From positions 29,344 through 93,343 of the forward strand of contig NZ_JBHSRF010000028.1 of the NCBI RefSeq assembly GCF_042658925.1: a stretch of DNA of 64,000 nt, in the 5' to 3' direction. This document shows, one piece after another, positions 23,596-31,769 of this stretch. How positions within the stretch are numbered: the first letter of the stretch is position 1; every line of letters starts with the position of its first letter. Made by a program: the position numbers and the translations under genes. Below the pieces are notes generated by a model. The model made no database searches. It was given only the letters and a program-made list of their open reading frames with translations, and was not told the origin of the DNA. The DNA comes from Sphaerisporangium aureirubrum (lineage in GTDB: Bacteria > Actinomycetota > Actinomycetes > Streptosporangiales > Streptosporangiaceae).

Positions 23596-24021
23596 GTGTT
23601 CGACGAGCAGAAAATGACGGACGAGCTGATCACCGCGTTCAACGCGGCGGACTTCGAGAGGGCGGCGACGTACTTCGCCCCGCAGGCCACGTACGTGTGC
23701 CCGGGCGGGATCGCCGAGGGGCGCGCGGAGATCGCGTCCTTCTTCGCGCTGTACCACGAGGGGTTCCCGGACCTCGTGGTGACGCCGCACGGCGGGGCCG
23801 TCTGCGGCGACCTGGTGGTGCTGGAGTGGATCGTCACCAGCACCCACACCGGGCCGTTCCTGCTGCCCAGCGGCGAGATCGTCCCGCCGACCGGGCGCCG
23901 GGTGGCCGTCCGCGGCTGCGACGTCCGCACCATGGAGGACGGCCTGATCTCCAGCCAGCGCGTCTACTACGACCAGCTGGAGATGCTCAGCCAGCTCGGC
24001 GTGCCCTGCCCCTCGCCGTGA
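23596..24021 (+). CDS. SnoaL/NTF2-like protein
   Basis: A 141-aa protein with the NTF2-like cone fold: a helical start (ELITAFNAADFERAATYFAP), then IASFFALYHEGFPDL and paired beta-strands (GDLVVLEWIVTSTHTG, RVAVRGCDVRTMEDG). Members include polyketide cyclases, isomerases and non-catalytic binders; the role here is unknown. GTG 23596 is the likely start. It lies 45 nt after the histidine kinase gene on the same strand and may be co-transcribed with it. Confidence 0.85.
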   Translation: MFDEQKMTDELITAFNAADFERAATYFAPQATYVCPGGIAEGRAEIASFFALYHEGFPDLVVTPHGGAVCGDLVVLEWIVTSTHTGPFLLPSGEIVPPTGRRVAVRGCDVRTMEDGLISSQRVYYDQLEMLSQLGVPCPSP

Positions 24022-24045
24022 CCGCGCGGCGGGCCGCCCCGCCGG

Positions 24046-24771
24046 TCACTCGAACCTGATGTCGGAGAGGTCGATGGACACGAGCACCGTGTCCAGCATC
24101 GGACGGCCGCCGGGGCCGACCGGGTGGACGCGGCGCCGGGCCGGCACGAGGAAGCCGCCGGACTCCTGGAAGTCCGAGGCGTAGTGGGCCGCCCCGGTGG
24201 CGTCCGTGCCTGCCACCTCGGCGACGTAGTCGTGCCGCCTGATCCGCAGGCCGGCGTCGACGTAGTAGACGTTCTCCTTGGAATGGGTGTCGACGTCGCC
24301 GGGGAAGACCACCCGGAGCCGCCGCCAGGTCTCGCCGTCCTCCTGCCAGGGCTCCAGCTCGGTCACCTCGAACCCCGGCCCGGCGAGCGAGAACGGCTCG
24401 GTCAGGTACGTCCACATCGCGTACCCGTTGAAGTACGCCACGTGGAGGCGGTCCCACGGCGTGTCGAGGCGGTGACCGGCGTACGCGGCACGCGGGTGGA
24501 ACCGCTCCTCGACCATCTCACCCGCGTCGGTCTCGACGGCGACGCGGTCCGGGGTGAAGGAGCCGCGCAGCCCCGGCTCCCCGAACGGCTCGGTGGTGGT
24601 GAACTGCCGGTGCGGGTCGATGCGGGTGATCACGTCGTCCAGCACGCCCATCTGCCGCTTCATGGGCCACAGCAGGCCACCGGCGCGCACCCGGGCACGC
24701 ACGGAGGTGAGCTTCTCCCAGCGGTCGAGACCGCCGTACGCCGCGACGACCTGCTCCAGCAACTCGTTCAT
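24046..24771 (-). CDS. Conserved protein of unknown function
   Basis: A 241-aa cytoplasmic protein with no signal peptide. It begins with a helix (MNELLEQVVAAYGGLDRW), then a run of beta-strands with many Arg, Trp and Tyr residues, ending IDLSDIRFE. The strand pattern is like LolA/LolB-type single-sheet lipid-binding folds, but I cannot name the family with confidence. ATG 24771 follows GAGAGG. The upstream region contains ACCGGT-type symmetry (GACCGGTC near 24792), which is often part of TetR operators; no TetR gene is adjacent. Confidence 0.7.
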   Translation of the reverse strand: MNELLEQVVAAYGGLDRWEKLTSVRARVRAGGLLWPMKRQMGVLDDVITRIDPHRQFTTTEPFGEPGLRGSFTPDRVAVETDAGEMVEERFHPRAAYAGHRLDTPWDRLHVAYFNGYAMWTYLTEPFSLAGPGFEVTELEPWQEDGETWRRLRVVFPGDVDTHSKENVYYVDAGLRIRRHDYVAEVAGTDATGAAHYASDFQESGGFLVPARRRVHPVGPGGRPMLDTVLVSIDLSDIRFE

Positions 24772-24811
24772 GTGTTTCCATCCTCTCAAAATGACCGGTC
24801 GTCTTAGAACG

Positions 24812-24939
24812 TAGCAGCGACGGCCGCGAAGGTGCTGGCCCGGCACTCCTACGAGTACCGCGCCAACGTCGCCGCCTACCGGGCCCGCGCCGCCGGCGGC
24901 GGGACATCCGCGCTCGCCGATCTTCCCGGCTGGCACCCG
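24812..24939 (+). pseudogene. Possible gene remnant on the plus strand
   Basis: Right after TAG at about 24808, this short frame encodes a well-behaved stretch (KVLARHSYEYRANV, then SALADLPGWHPL) that looks like the C-terminal end of a protein. It has no start or ribosome-binding site and runs on without a stop into the antisense of the PL8 gene. It may be a relic or chance. Confidence 0.25.
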
Positions 24940-27204
24940 TTACACGGTGAGCCGCGTCGCGACGGTGACCGACCCGCCCTCCTGGTCCGCCAGCCGGCCG
25001 AAGGTGAGCCTCAGCCCGGCGCCGCCCGCGGCCTCCGCGAGCGGGGGCCGTGCGGGCGAGATCGCGGCCACCGGGCGGTCCCACGTCACGGTCAGCCCGT
25101 CCAGGTCGCGGCGGGGATCCGCGACGGTCACGGTGGCCGTGCCGTCCGGGAACTCGCGGACCAGCACGGCGCAGGGGGCGGAGGCGGTCAGGCCGCCGGC
25201 GGACCCGGCGTCCCAGAAGTTGACCGCGGTGATCCCGAGCGACGGGACGTGGATCCCCTGCGCGCGGGCGGTGTTGGCGAGCACGCGCGCCCAGCCGGGG
25301 TCGGCGGCGCGGGCCCGGGTGCGTTCCACGGTCGCGCCGGGCAGCAGCAGGTAGACGTAGCCGGCCGCTCGGGGGTCGGTGCCGTGGTCCAGCAGGAGGG
25401 TCACGTAGCTCCTGGTCACCGCGCCGCCGGTCCGCGGCTCGCGCGCCGTGCGCAGCGCGGGGCGCTCCGGCAGGACGTAGCCGCCGTGCCCCTCCAGGTG
25501 GGCCCAGGCCCCGGCGGCGTCCACGGTGAGGGCGGCGCCGGTCCTGCGGTTGTCCACGACGGTCTCCACCGGCACCCCGTCCCCGGAGGTGATGCCGGCG
25601 CCGAGGCAGATCACGGCGTCGTCCAGGAAGACCCAGGACTTGAACGCCTCCATCGTGCTCTCCAGGCCGTACACATGCTGGCCGACGGTCGCGTACGTGC
25701 CGTCGGTGGCGCCGCCCGCCCACCGGGCCGGTGGGCAGGTGTCGCCCCACGCCCCGCCGGCGCCGTCCGGCAGGCGCCGGGTGGAGACGGTGGTGCCCGG
25801 CAGGCGGTAGGGGTCGACGGTGGCCCAGAAGGAGTCGGAGTACTGGTCGCCGTGCCCGGCGGCCCACCAGTAGAGCATCCCGGCGCCGGTGTGCCAGCCG
25901 CGGAGGTTCTCCCCGTTGCCGTGCTCGTAGTACCCGACCCGGTCGGAGGCCATGCTCAGCGCCGCGCACCACCCCGCCCGGCGGTGCACGGCGCGCGCGC
26001 TCATCGGGAACAGCCGGTGCCCTGGGGGCTCGGCCGCCGCGGGGACGGCGTCGTCGGCCAGGACGGCGGCGAGGCGGGCGTGGAACGCCAGGTCCTCGCT
26101 TTCGGCGGCCTGGAGCATGGGGCGGACGGTGTCCCGCAGCGCCCACCCCTTGACCATCCCGTGCCAGCGGGCCCGCTCGGCGGCGGAGGCCGTCTCGCCG
26201 AGCAGCAGGATCGAGGAGGCGATCTCCCGGCCTCGGCGATGGTCGCCGTACGGCTCCCTGGCGATCCCCCGGCCCCGGACCAGGTCCATGCAGAAGCCGT
26301 CGCGCACGAACGGGGCGAACGAGCGTTCCACCGTGGCGAGGACCCGCCGGTCGGTGATCTCCCACGGCGAGCCGCGCAGCACCGCGAACAGCGTCGCCAC
26401 TCCGGCCAGCAGCGACGCCCCGTAGCCGCCCTGGTAGGGGATGGTGGTGTGCTGGATGAAGGACCCGTCCCGGTAGAACCCGTCGCCGTCGCCGGTGAGA
26501 GGGAAGACCGGGGCGAGCGCCGCGACGGCCAGCGCGGCCCTGGCGTGGTCACCCGTGAGCATGGCGCGCAGCAGCGTCACCAGGCACAGGTCCACCCGGT
26601 TGGCCCCGGTGCTGGTGCCGTCGTAGCGGCCGAGGCGCCGTGGCGGGACGAAGTGGTCCACCGCGTCCCGCAGCCCGGCCGTCTGCGCGGCGGTCAGGTG
26701 CGGCCCGATCAGCACCGCCGCGTCCAGGAGCTTCTTCGGCACGCCGATCTGCCAGTGCCACCAGTTGCCCTCCTGCGCCGCGCCCGCCGGGTACACCTGC
26801 CGACGGTAGTGGTCGACGCCCGCGGCCACCGCCGCCGCGAGGCCCGGGTCCCCGGTCAGGCCCGTCCCGGGGAGCACGTAGGCGCGGGCCATGGTCAGCA
26901 GCCGTGCCGGGACGGCGGCGAACGCCGGGAACGCGAGGTCGGGCCAGAGCGATCCGTCCGCCGGCGCCATGGCGTCCCGGAACCGGGCCACCTTCCGCCC
27001 GAGCCGCGCCAGCCTCCCGCGGTACGGCTCGGCCGCGGCGTCGAACGGCGCCCCCGCGGTGACCTCCCGCCAGCGGCGGCGCAGCCGGACGAAGGAGTCG
27101 TCCGGGGTGTGCGCGGCCTCCGCGGGGAGCACCGCGCCGAGCGTGCCGGCCGCGGCGACGGCGCCGAGCCGCAGGAACCAGCGCCGGGGGCGCCCTTGCC
27201 CCAT
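24940..27204 (-). CDS. Secreted polysaccharide lyase, family 8 (hyaluronate/chondroitin/xanthan lyase type)
   Basis: The 754-aa protein starts with a Tat-type signal (RRWFLRLG, then a hydrophobic stretch ending in AEAAH). The catalytic alpha-toroid carries NWWHWQIGVPKKL, GANRVDL (catalytic Asn), DGSFIQHTTIPYQGGYG (catalytic His and Tyr) and NGENLRGWHTGAGMLYWW, all strong PL8 signatures; a beta-sandwich half follows. It cleaves acidic polysaccharides by beta-elimination outside the cell; the exact polymer is not readable. ATG 27204 is chosen because the Tat motif follows directly; it lies 5 nt after the stop of the broken LacI gene, so the two share a transcript. Confidence 0.93.
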   Translation of the reverse strand: MGQGRPRRWFLRLGAVAAAGTLGAVLPAEAAHTPDDSFVRLRRRWREVTAGAPFDAAAEPYRGRLARLGRKVARFRDAMAPADGSLWPDLAFPAFAAVPARLLTMARAYVLPGTGLTGDPGLAAAVAAGVDHYRRQVYPAGAAQEGNWWHWQIGVPKKLLDAAVLIGPHLTAAQTAGLRDAVDHFVPPRRLGRYDGTSTGANRVDLCLVTLLRAMLTGDHARAALAVAALAPVFPLTGDGDGFYRDGSFIQHTTIPYQGGYGASLLAGVATLFAVLRGSPWEITDRRVLATVERSFAPFVRDGFCMDLVRGRGIAREPYGDHRRGREIASSILLLGETASAAERARWHGMVKGWALRDTVRPMLQAAESEDLAFHARLAAVLADDAVPAAAEPPGHRLFPMSARAVHRRAGWCAALSMASDRVGYYEHGNGENLRGWHTGAGMLYWWAAGHGDQYSDSFWATVDPYRLPGTTVSTRRLPDGAGGAWGDTCPPARWAGGATDGTYATVGQHVYGLESTMEAFKSWVFLDDAVICLGAGITSGDGVPVETVVDNRRTGAALTVDAAGAWAHLEGHGGYVLPERPALRTAREPRTGGAVTRSYVTLLLDHGTDPRAAGYVYLLLPGATVERTRARAADPGWARVLANTARAQGIHVPSLGITAVNFWDAGSAGGLTASAPCAVLVREFPDGTATVTVADPRRDLDGLTVTWDRPVAAISPARPPLAEAAGGAGLRLTFGRLADQEGGSVTVATRLTV

Positions 27205-27209
27205 GGGGT

Positions 27210-27617
27210 TCAGACCGCGCGGGTCGAGTCGCGGACCACCAGGGACGGCTCGAAGAGCACCTCGCGGTGCCGGTGGCCGGGGCCGGACTCGTGGAGCAGC
27301 AGGTCGGCGGCGGCGTAACCGAGGTCGTACGTCGGCCGGCGCGGCTCGATCTCGGCCTCCACGACAACGCGGCCGGGGTCCAGCCCGGCGTCCGCGACGG
27401 CGTCGCGCAGGCCCGCGTACCGCTCCTTGACGGTGGTGGCGACCGTGGGCGCCGAGCACAGGAAGGCGATCCTGTGGTGCCCGAGGGCGATCAGGTGGGT
27501 CGCGGGTGCCACGATGCCGGGCCTGTTGAGGACGTTCGCGACGGTGGCCCCGGAAACGCCCGCCTCGTGCGCGACCGCGCGCGTACCCCGCCGCGGGGGC
27601 GCCGTGTGTTCCGCCAC
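27210..27617 (-). pseudogene. Internally deleted LacI-family regulator
   Basis: The frame of 135 codons contains pieces of a LacI repressor in correct order but with parts missing. Residues about 12-36 are the DNA-binding helices (TRAVAHEAGVSGATVANVLN). They jump directly to HLIALGHHRIAFL, which belongs near residue 140 of an intact protein. After GLDPGRVVVEAEI the frame jumps again to the C-terminal YDLGYAAADLLL and LVVRDSTRAV. Intact family members have about 330-345 residues, so around 200 are gone without loss of frame. It sits directly before the PL8 gene, its presumed former target. It may still bind DNA poorly, but ligand control is unlikely. Confidence 0.8.
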
Positions 27618-27729
27618 CGGACCACGATAACCGGCGCCGCCCGCCGGTCCCGATCACCTGTGGCGCGGCAGCACCGTTCTCCGCCGACCGTGGTGGCGGC
27701 ACCGCGGCCCATGGTCGGGTCCATCTATC

Positions 27730-27743
27730 AGACAGACTGGTCT
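27730..27743. promoter_or_regulatory. TetR-type operator copy 1 (AGACAGACTGGTCT)
   Basis: Near-palindromic 14-mer matching two further copies at 27850 and 29560. It lies between the divergent LacI remnant and the MFS gene, followed by the inverted repeat TCTATCT-N7-AGATAGA. Confidence 0.7.
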
Positions 27744-27806
27744 ATCTAAATATCAGATAGATCCACGTGAGAGCACATATCACATGGTCGACACGGCTTA
27801 TCGCAG

Positions 27807-27836
27807 TTGACACGCCCCACTCATCCGTCCTACGGT
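27807..27836 (+). promoter_or_regulatory. Promoter of the MFS-DUF427 unit
   Basis: TTGACA at 27807-27812, an 18-nt spacer and TACGGT at 27831-27836 form a good housekeeping-type promoter. The second TetR operator lies just downstream of the expected transcription start, the position for repression. Confidence 0.7.
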
Positions 27837-27849
27837 TCTGAACCGAACT

Positions 27850-27863
27850 AGACAGATTGGTCT
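27850..27863. promoter_or_regulatory. TetR-type operator copy 2 (AGACAGATTGGTCT)
   Basis: Located between the promoter at 27807 and the MFS ribosome-binding site, it differs from copy 1 by one base. A repressor bound here would block the MFS transcript. Confidence 0.8.
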
Positions 27864-27879
27864 ATGAGGAGCCGTGAGC

Positions 27880-29133
27880 ATGACCACCGCAACGTCCGGC
27901 ACCGCCACGATCTCCGGCACCCGGGCCAAGCACCGGGCCGCGCCCGGATCCACCGGGGCGCTGGTGCTGCTCGCCTCCATCACGGTGTCCCTGCTGGCCG
28001 CGTCCAGCGCGCCGACGCCGTTGTACGCGGTGTACCAGGCCGAGTGGGGGTTCACCCCGATCACCACCACCGTCGTGTTCGGCGTGTACGCGGTGGCCGT
28101 GCTCGGCGCGCTGCTGGTGTTCGGCAGGGTGTCCGACCACCTCGGCCGGCGGCCGGTGCTGCTGGCCTCGCTCGCGGTGCAGGCCGTGGCGATGGTCGTG
28201 TTCGCCTCCGCGGGAAGCGTCGCCGCGCTGCTGGTGGCCAGGGTGGTGCAGGGGCTGTCGACCGGCGCGGCCATGGGGGCGATCGGCGCGGGCATGCTGG
28301 ACGTCGACCGGTCGCGCGGCACGGTCACCAACGCGGTGGCCCCGGGCCTCGGCACGGCGACCGGCGCGCTCGCCTCGGCGCTGCTGGTCCAGTACGCGCC
28401 CGCGCCCACCCATCTCGTCTACCTGCTCCTGCTCGGCGTGTTCGGCGTCCAGGCGGTGGGCGTGCTGCTGATGCGTGAGACGTCCACGCGTGAGGCCGGG
28501 GCGCTGAACAGCCTCGTGCCGCGGATCACGCTCCCCCGGCGCCTGCGCGGCCCCGTCCTGATCGCCACCCCCGTGCTGTTCGCGGTGTGGTCCCTCGCCG
28601 GTTTCTACGGCTCGCTCGGCCCGGCGCTCAGCGGCACCATGATCCACTCGCACCCGGCCGTCTACGGCGCGCTCGGCCTGTTCGTGCTCGCCGGCGTCGC
28701 GGCGCTGTCGGTGCTGCTGCTGCGCGACACGCCCACCCGGACCGTCCTGTACGCCGGGATCCTGGCCCTGGTCACCGGGGTGGCCATCACCCTGGTCTCG
28801 CTCCAGGCGGGCTCGGCGGTCGGCTTCTACGCCGGCAGCGCGATCTCCGGCGTCGGCTTCGGCAGCGGTTTCCAGGGCGGCATCCGGCTCGTGATGCCGC
28901 TGGCCAGGCCGCACGAGCGCGCCGGGGTGCTGTCCCTGCTCTACGTCGTCTCCTACCTCGGCATGGGCCTGCCCGCGGTGGTCGCCGGGGTGCTCGTCGT
29001 CCACGTCGGCGGCCTGCTCGGCACGGCCCGCGAGTACGGGCTCGCCGTCATCGTGCTCGCCGCCGCCGCGCTGGCCGGGCTGCTGTACACCCGGCGGGCG
29101 GCCGATCCCGTGCCCGCCCCCGCCGGTTCCTGA
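27880..29133 (+). CDS. MFS drug-type efflux transporter
   Basis: A 417-aa protein with 12 predicted helices. Helix 1 ends in SSAPTPLYAVYQ; the conserved loop 2-3 signature is VFGRVSDHLGRRPVLL. The pattern is that of DHA1-type exporters. ATG 27880 was preferred over GTG 27874 because AGGAG is 9 nt and only 3 nt upstream, respectively. It is controlled by the TetR encoded at 29588, judging by matching operators in front of both genes. Substrate unknown. Confidence 0.92.
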   Translation: MTTATSGTATISGTRAKHRAAPGSTGALVLLASITVSLLAASSAPTPLYAVYQAEWGFTPITTTVVFGVYAVAVLGALLVFGRVSDHLGRRPVLLASLAVQAVAMVVFASAGSVAALLVARVVQGLSTGAAMGAIGAGMLDVDRSRGTVTNAVAPGLGTATGALASALLVQYAPAPTHLVYLLLLGVFGVQAVGVLLMRETSTREAGALNSLVPRITLPRRLRGPVLIATPVLFAVWSLAGFYGSLGPALSGTMIHSHPAVYGALGLFVLAGVAALSVLLLRDTPTRTVLYAGILALVTGVAITLVSLQAGSAVGFYAGSAISGVGFGSGFQGGIRLVMPLARPHERAGVLSLLYVVSYLGMGLPAVVAGVLVVHVGGLLGTAREYGLAVIVLAAAALAGLLYTRRAADPVPAPAGS

Positions 29134-29187
29134 CGTAACGTTCGAAGACCGGGCCGGATCATCATTCATCGGGAAAGGAACACGACC

Positions 29188-29556
29188 ATGACACGTCAGG
29201 TGCTGACACCGGGTCCCGACCACCCCATCACCGTCGAGCCGGGCAAGACGCGCGTCGTCGCCCGCGTCGGGGACACCGTCGTCGCCGACACCACGTCCGC
29301 GCTGGTCCTGCGGGAGGCGAGCTACCCGCCTGTCCACTACATCCCGCTCGGCGACGTCGACCCGGACCTGCTGCGCCCCAGCACGACCGAGACCTACTGC
29401 CCCTTCAAGGGCGAGGCGTCGTACTACCACCTGGCCCTGCCGGACCGGGAGCTGACCGACGCCGTGTGGACCTACCGCACCCCGTACGACGCCGTGCGCG
29501 ACATCGCCGGTCACGTCGCCTTCTACCCCGACCGGGTGGCCGTCACCGAGGAGTAG
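29188..29556 (+). CDS. DUF427 protein
   Basis: A 122-aa cytoplasmic protein of the DUF427 family. The features are PVHYIPLGDVDPDLL, then TYCPFKGEASYYHL with its conserved Cys, and the end GHVAFYPDRV. The role of the family is not established. It follows the MFS gene by 54 nt and precedes the TetR gene, so it is a member of this small regulon. Confidence 0.93.
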   Translation: MTRQVLTPGPDHPITVEPGKTRVVARVGDTVVADTTSALVLREASYPPVHYIPLGDVDPDLLRPSTTETYCPFKGEASYYHLALPDRELTDAVWTYRTPYDAVRDIAGHVAFYPDRVAVTEE

Positions 29557-29559
29557 AGT

Positions 29560-29573
29560 AGACAGATCTGTCT
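29560..29573. promoter_or_regulatory. TetR-type operator copy 3 (AGACAGATCTGTCT)
   Basis: A fully symmetrical 14-mer lies between the DUF427 stop and the ribosome-binding site of the TetR gene. It is the best copy of the three and suggests autorepression. Confidence 0.85.
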
Positions 29574-29587
29574 GAAGGAGTCGAGCC

Positions 29588-30175
29588 ATGCCGAACAGGA
29601 CCGCGGCCAAGCCTTCGGCCCGCGAACGCATCCTGGCCGCCGCCAATGAGCTCTTCTACCGGGAGGGCGTGCAGACCGTCGGCATCGACCGCATCATCGA
29701 GCACGCGGGCGTCGCCAAGGCATCGCTCTACAACACCTTCGGCAGCAAGGACGAGCTGGTCCGCGCCTATCTGGAGTCCCGTCAGGCGAACACCGGCGAG
29801 CGGATCACCCGGGCGCTGACCCGCTTCCGCACCCCCCGGGAGCGGCTGCTCGGCGTCTTCGACGCCCAGGGTGAGCTGTTCACCGAGCCCACGTACAACG
29901 GCTGCGCCTTCGTCACGGCCAGCGCGGAGGCCGCCCTCGGCAGCTCCGCGCGCCAGGCCGCCGAGAAGTACCGGGCATGGGTGCGCGCCCTGTTCACCAC
30001 GCTCGCGGGGGAGGCCGGCGTGGCCGACCCCGAGGGCCTGGCCCGCCAGCTCCACCTGCTGTACGACGGCGCGAGCCTGTCCGCCCGCATGGACCGCGAT
30101 CCTTCGGCCGCCACCACGGCCCGCGCCGCCGCCGCCCTGCTGCTCGACGCCGCGCTCAGGTCACCGGCCACCTGA
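29588..30175 (+). CDS. TetR-family regulator of the MFS-DUF427 unit
   Basis: A 195-aa repressor with the TetR helix-turn-helix at about residues 12-55 (ERILAAANELFYREGV, IDRIIEHAGVAKASLYNTFGSKDEL) and a TetR C-terminal half ending in a long helix. GAAGGAG precedes ATG 29588 and a palindromic operator overlaps the leader. Two near-identical sites in front of the MFS gene show the likely target. The inducer is unknown, probably a compound exported by the MFS protein. Confidence 0.94.
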   Translation: MPNRTAAKPSARERILAAANELFYREGVQTVGIDRIIEHAGVAKASLYNTFGSKDELVRAYLESRQANTGERITRALTRFRTPRERLLGVFDAQGELFTEPTYNGCAFVTASAEAALGSSARQAAEKYRAWVRALFTTLAGEAGVADPEGLARQLHLLYDGASLSARMDRDPSAATTARAAAALLLDAALRSPAT

Positions 30176-30183
30176 GCGCGCGG

Positions 30184-31602
30184 TCAGCGCTGGATGGACT
30201 TGGTCTCGAGGTACTCCTCCAGACCCTGGCGGCCGAACTCCCGGCCGTTGCCCGACTGCTTGTAGCCGCCGAACGGCGCGAGCGGGTTCCACTGGGCGCC
30301 GTTGACGTCGACCTGCCCGGTGCGCAGCCGGCGGGCGACGCCGAGGGCTCGCTCCCGGCCGCCGAACACCGCGCCGGTGAGGCCGTACATCGTGCCGTTG
30401 GCGATCCGCACGGCGTGGTCGTCGCCGGCGTAGGGGATGATCGTCAGGACCGGGCCGAAGATCTCCTCCTGCGCGATCACGGACTCCGGGTCGACGTTCG
30501 CGAAGATCGTCGGCCGGACGTACGCGCCCGAGGGCAGGCCGTCCGGACGGCCGGGGCCGCCGTACACCAGGGTGGCGCCGTCGGCGACGCCACGCCGGAT
30601 GTAGCCGTCGACCCGCTGGCGGTGCGCCTCGGATGACATCGGGCCGACGCGGGTGGCCTCGTCGGTGGGGTCGCCGACCGTGTACTCCTCCGCGGCGGCC
30701 ACGGCCATCCGCACGATCTCGTCGTGCAGCGACGCCGGGACCAGCATCCGCGGCCACGCGCCGCACACCTGCCCGCCGTTGACGAAGGCGTTGCCCATCC
30801 CGAGCGCGACGGCCTGGGCGAGGTCGGCGTCGTCGAGGATCACGTTGGCGGACTTGCCGCCGAGTTCCAGCGTGACCCGCTTGACGGTCTTCGCCGCGGC
30901 GGCCGCGATCATCCTGCCCGCCCGGGTGGAACCGGTGAACGACACCATGTCGATCCCCGGGTGCGCCGAGATCGCCTCGCCGGTGACCGCGCCCGTGCCG
31001 TACACGACGTTGAACACGCCCGGCGGCAGGCCCGCCTCGGCGGCGACCTCGGCGAGGATGCCCGCGGTCAGCGGCGCGATCTCCGACGGCTTGAGGACGA
31101 CGGTGTCCCCGGCGACCAGCGCGGGCGCCACCTTCGAGACGGCCTGCTGGAGGGGGAAGTTCCAGGGGGTGATGGCGCCGACGACGCCGATCGGCTCGCG
31201 CACCACCAGGGAGCCGCCGATCTCCTCCGTCCAGGCGAAGTCTTCGGCGAGCCCGGCGAAGGACTCGGCCACCTTGACGGGGAAGGCCGCCTGCGCCCAC
31301 CGGGACAGGGTGATCGGTGCGCCCATCTCGCCGGTGATCGTGGTGGCGATCTCCTCGGTCCGCTTGCTCAGGCCCTCGGCGACGCGGCCGACCACCGCGG
31401 CGCGCTCGGCGGGGGAGGTGGCGGCCCACCCGGGGAAGGCCGCCGTCGCGGCGGCGACGGCCCGGTCCACATCCGCGGCGGTGCCCTCCGGTACCCGGCC
31501 GGCGACCTCGCCGGTCGCCGGGTCGATGACATCGATCATGCCGGCGGATCCCGGGACGGGCTCACCGCCGATCCAGTGCGCTGAAGCTGTTCTCGTGCTC
31601 AT
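30184..31602 (-). CDS. NAD(P)-dependent aldehyde dehydrogenase
   Basis: The 472-aa product is a full-length ALDH: GVVGAITPWNFPLQQ and VLKPSEIAP bind the cofactor, SFTGSTRAGR is the nucleotide-binding Gly motif, VTLELGGKS carries the catalytic Glu, and NGGQVCGAW carries the nucleophilic Cys. Near the end are EEIFGPVL and the NPLAPFGGYKQSGNGRE motif. It oxidises an aldehyde to the acid. ATG 31602 gives the usual family length; an in-frame start at 31650 would add 16 residues. Divergent from the XRE regulator, a common control arrangement. Confidence 0.95.
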   Translation of the reverse strand: MSTRTASAHWIGGEPVPGSAGMIDVIDPATGEVAGRVPEGTAADVDRAVAAATAAFPGWAATSPAERAAVVGRVAEGLSKRTEEIATTITGEMGAPITLSRWAQAAFPVKVAESFAGLAEDFAWTEEIGGSLVVREPIGVVGAITPWNFPLQQAVSKVAPALVAGDTVVLKPSEIAPLTAGILAEVAAEAGLPPGVFNVVYGTGAVTGEAISAHPGIDMVSFTGSTRAGRMIAAAAAKTVKRVTLELGGKSANVILDDADLAQAVALGMGNAFVNGGQVCGAWPRMLVPASLHDEIVRMAVAAAEEYTVGDPTDEATRVGPMSSEAHRQRVDGYIRRGVADGATLVYGGPGRPDGLPSGAYVRPTIFANVDPESVIAQEEIFGPVLTIIPYAGDDHAVRIANGTMYGLTGAVFGGRERALGVARRLRTGQVDVNGAQWNPLAPFGGYKQSGNGREFGRQGLEEYLETKSIQR

Positions 31603-31769
31603 GCGGCCCACCGTGGCACCGGTGGACGGCCGGAGGAATGTCGTGCTCATGCATGGGCCGCCGATCCTGGTATCGGCGGAACATGGATGCGCTGCACCGC
31701 TTCAGGCATCGTGGAAACATCCCTGACCTGGGGATTGTTGGAGGAGGACGAAGAGAGGAGACCGCAGCG

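Noticed and set aside
24832..27318. Long plus-strand open frame (828 codons) opposite the PL8 gene
   Set aside because: The PL8 motifs on the minus strand are unambiguous; the antisense frame has the low-complexity look of a GC artefact.
27618..27879. Possible mobile-element end near the TetR operators because of inverted repeats
   Set aside because: The symmetrical words are explained as TetR operators; there is no transposase and no target duplication.
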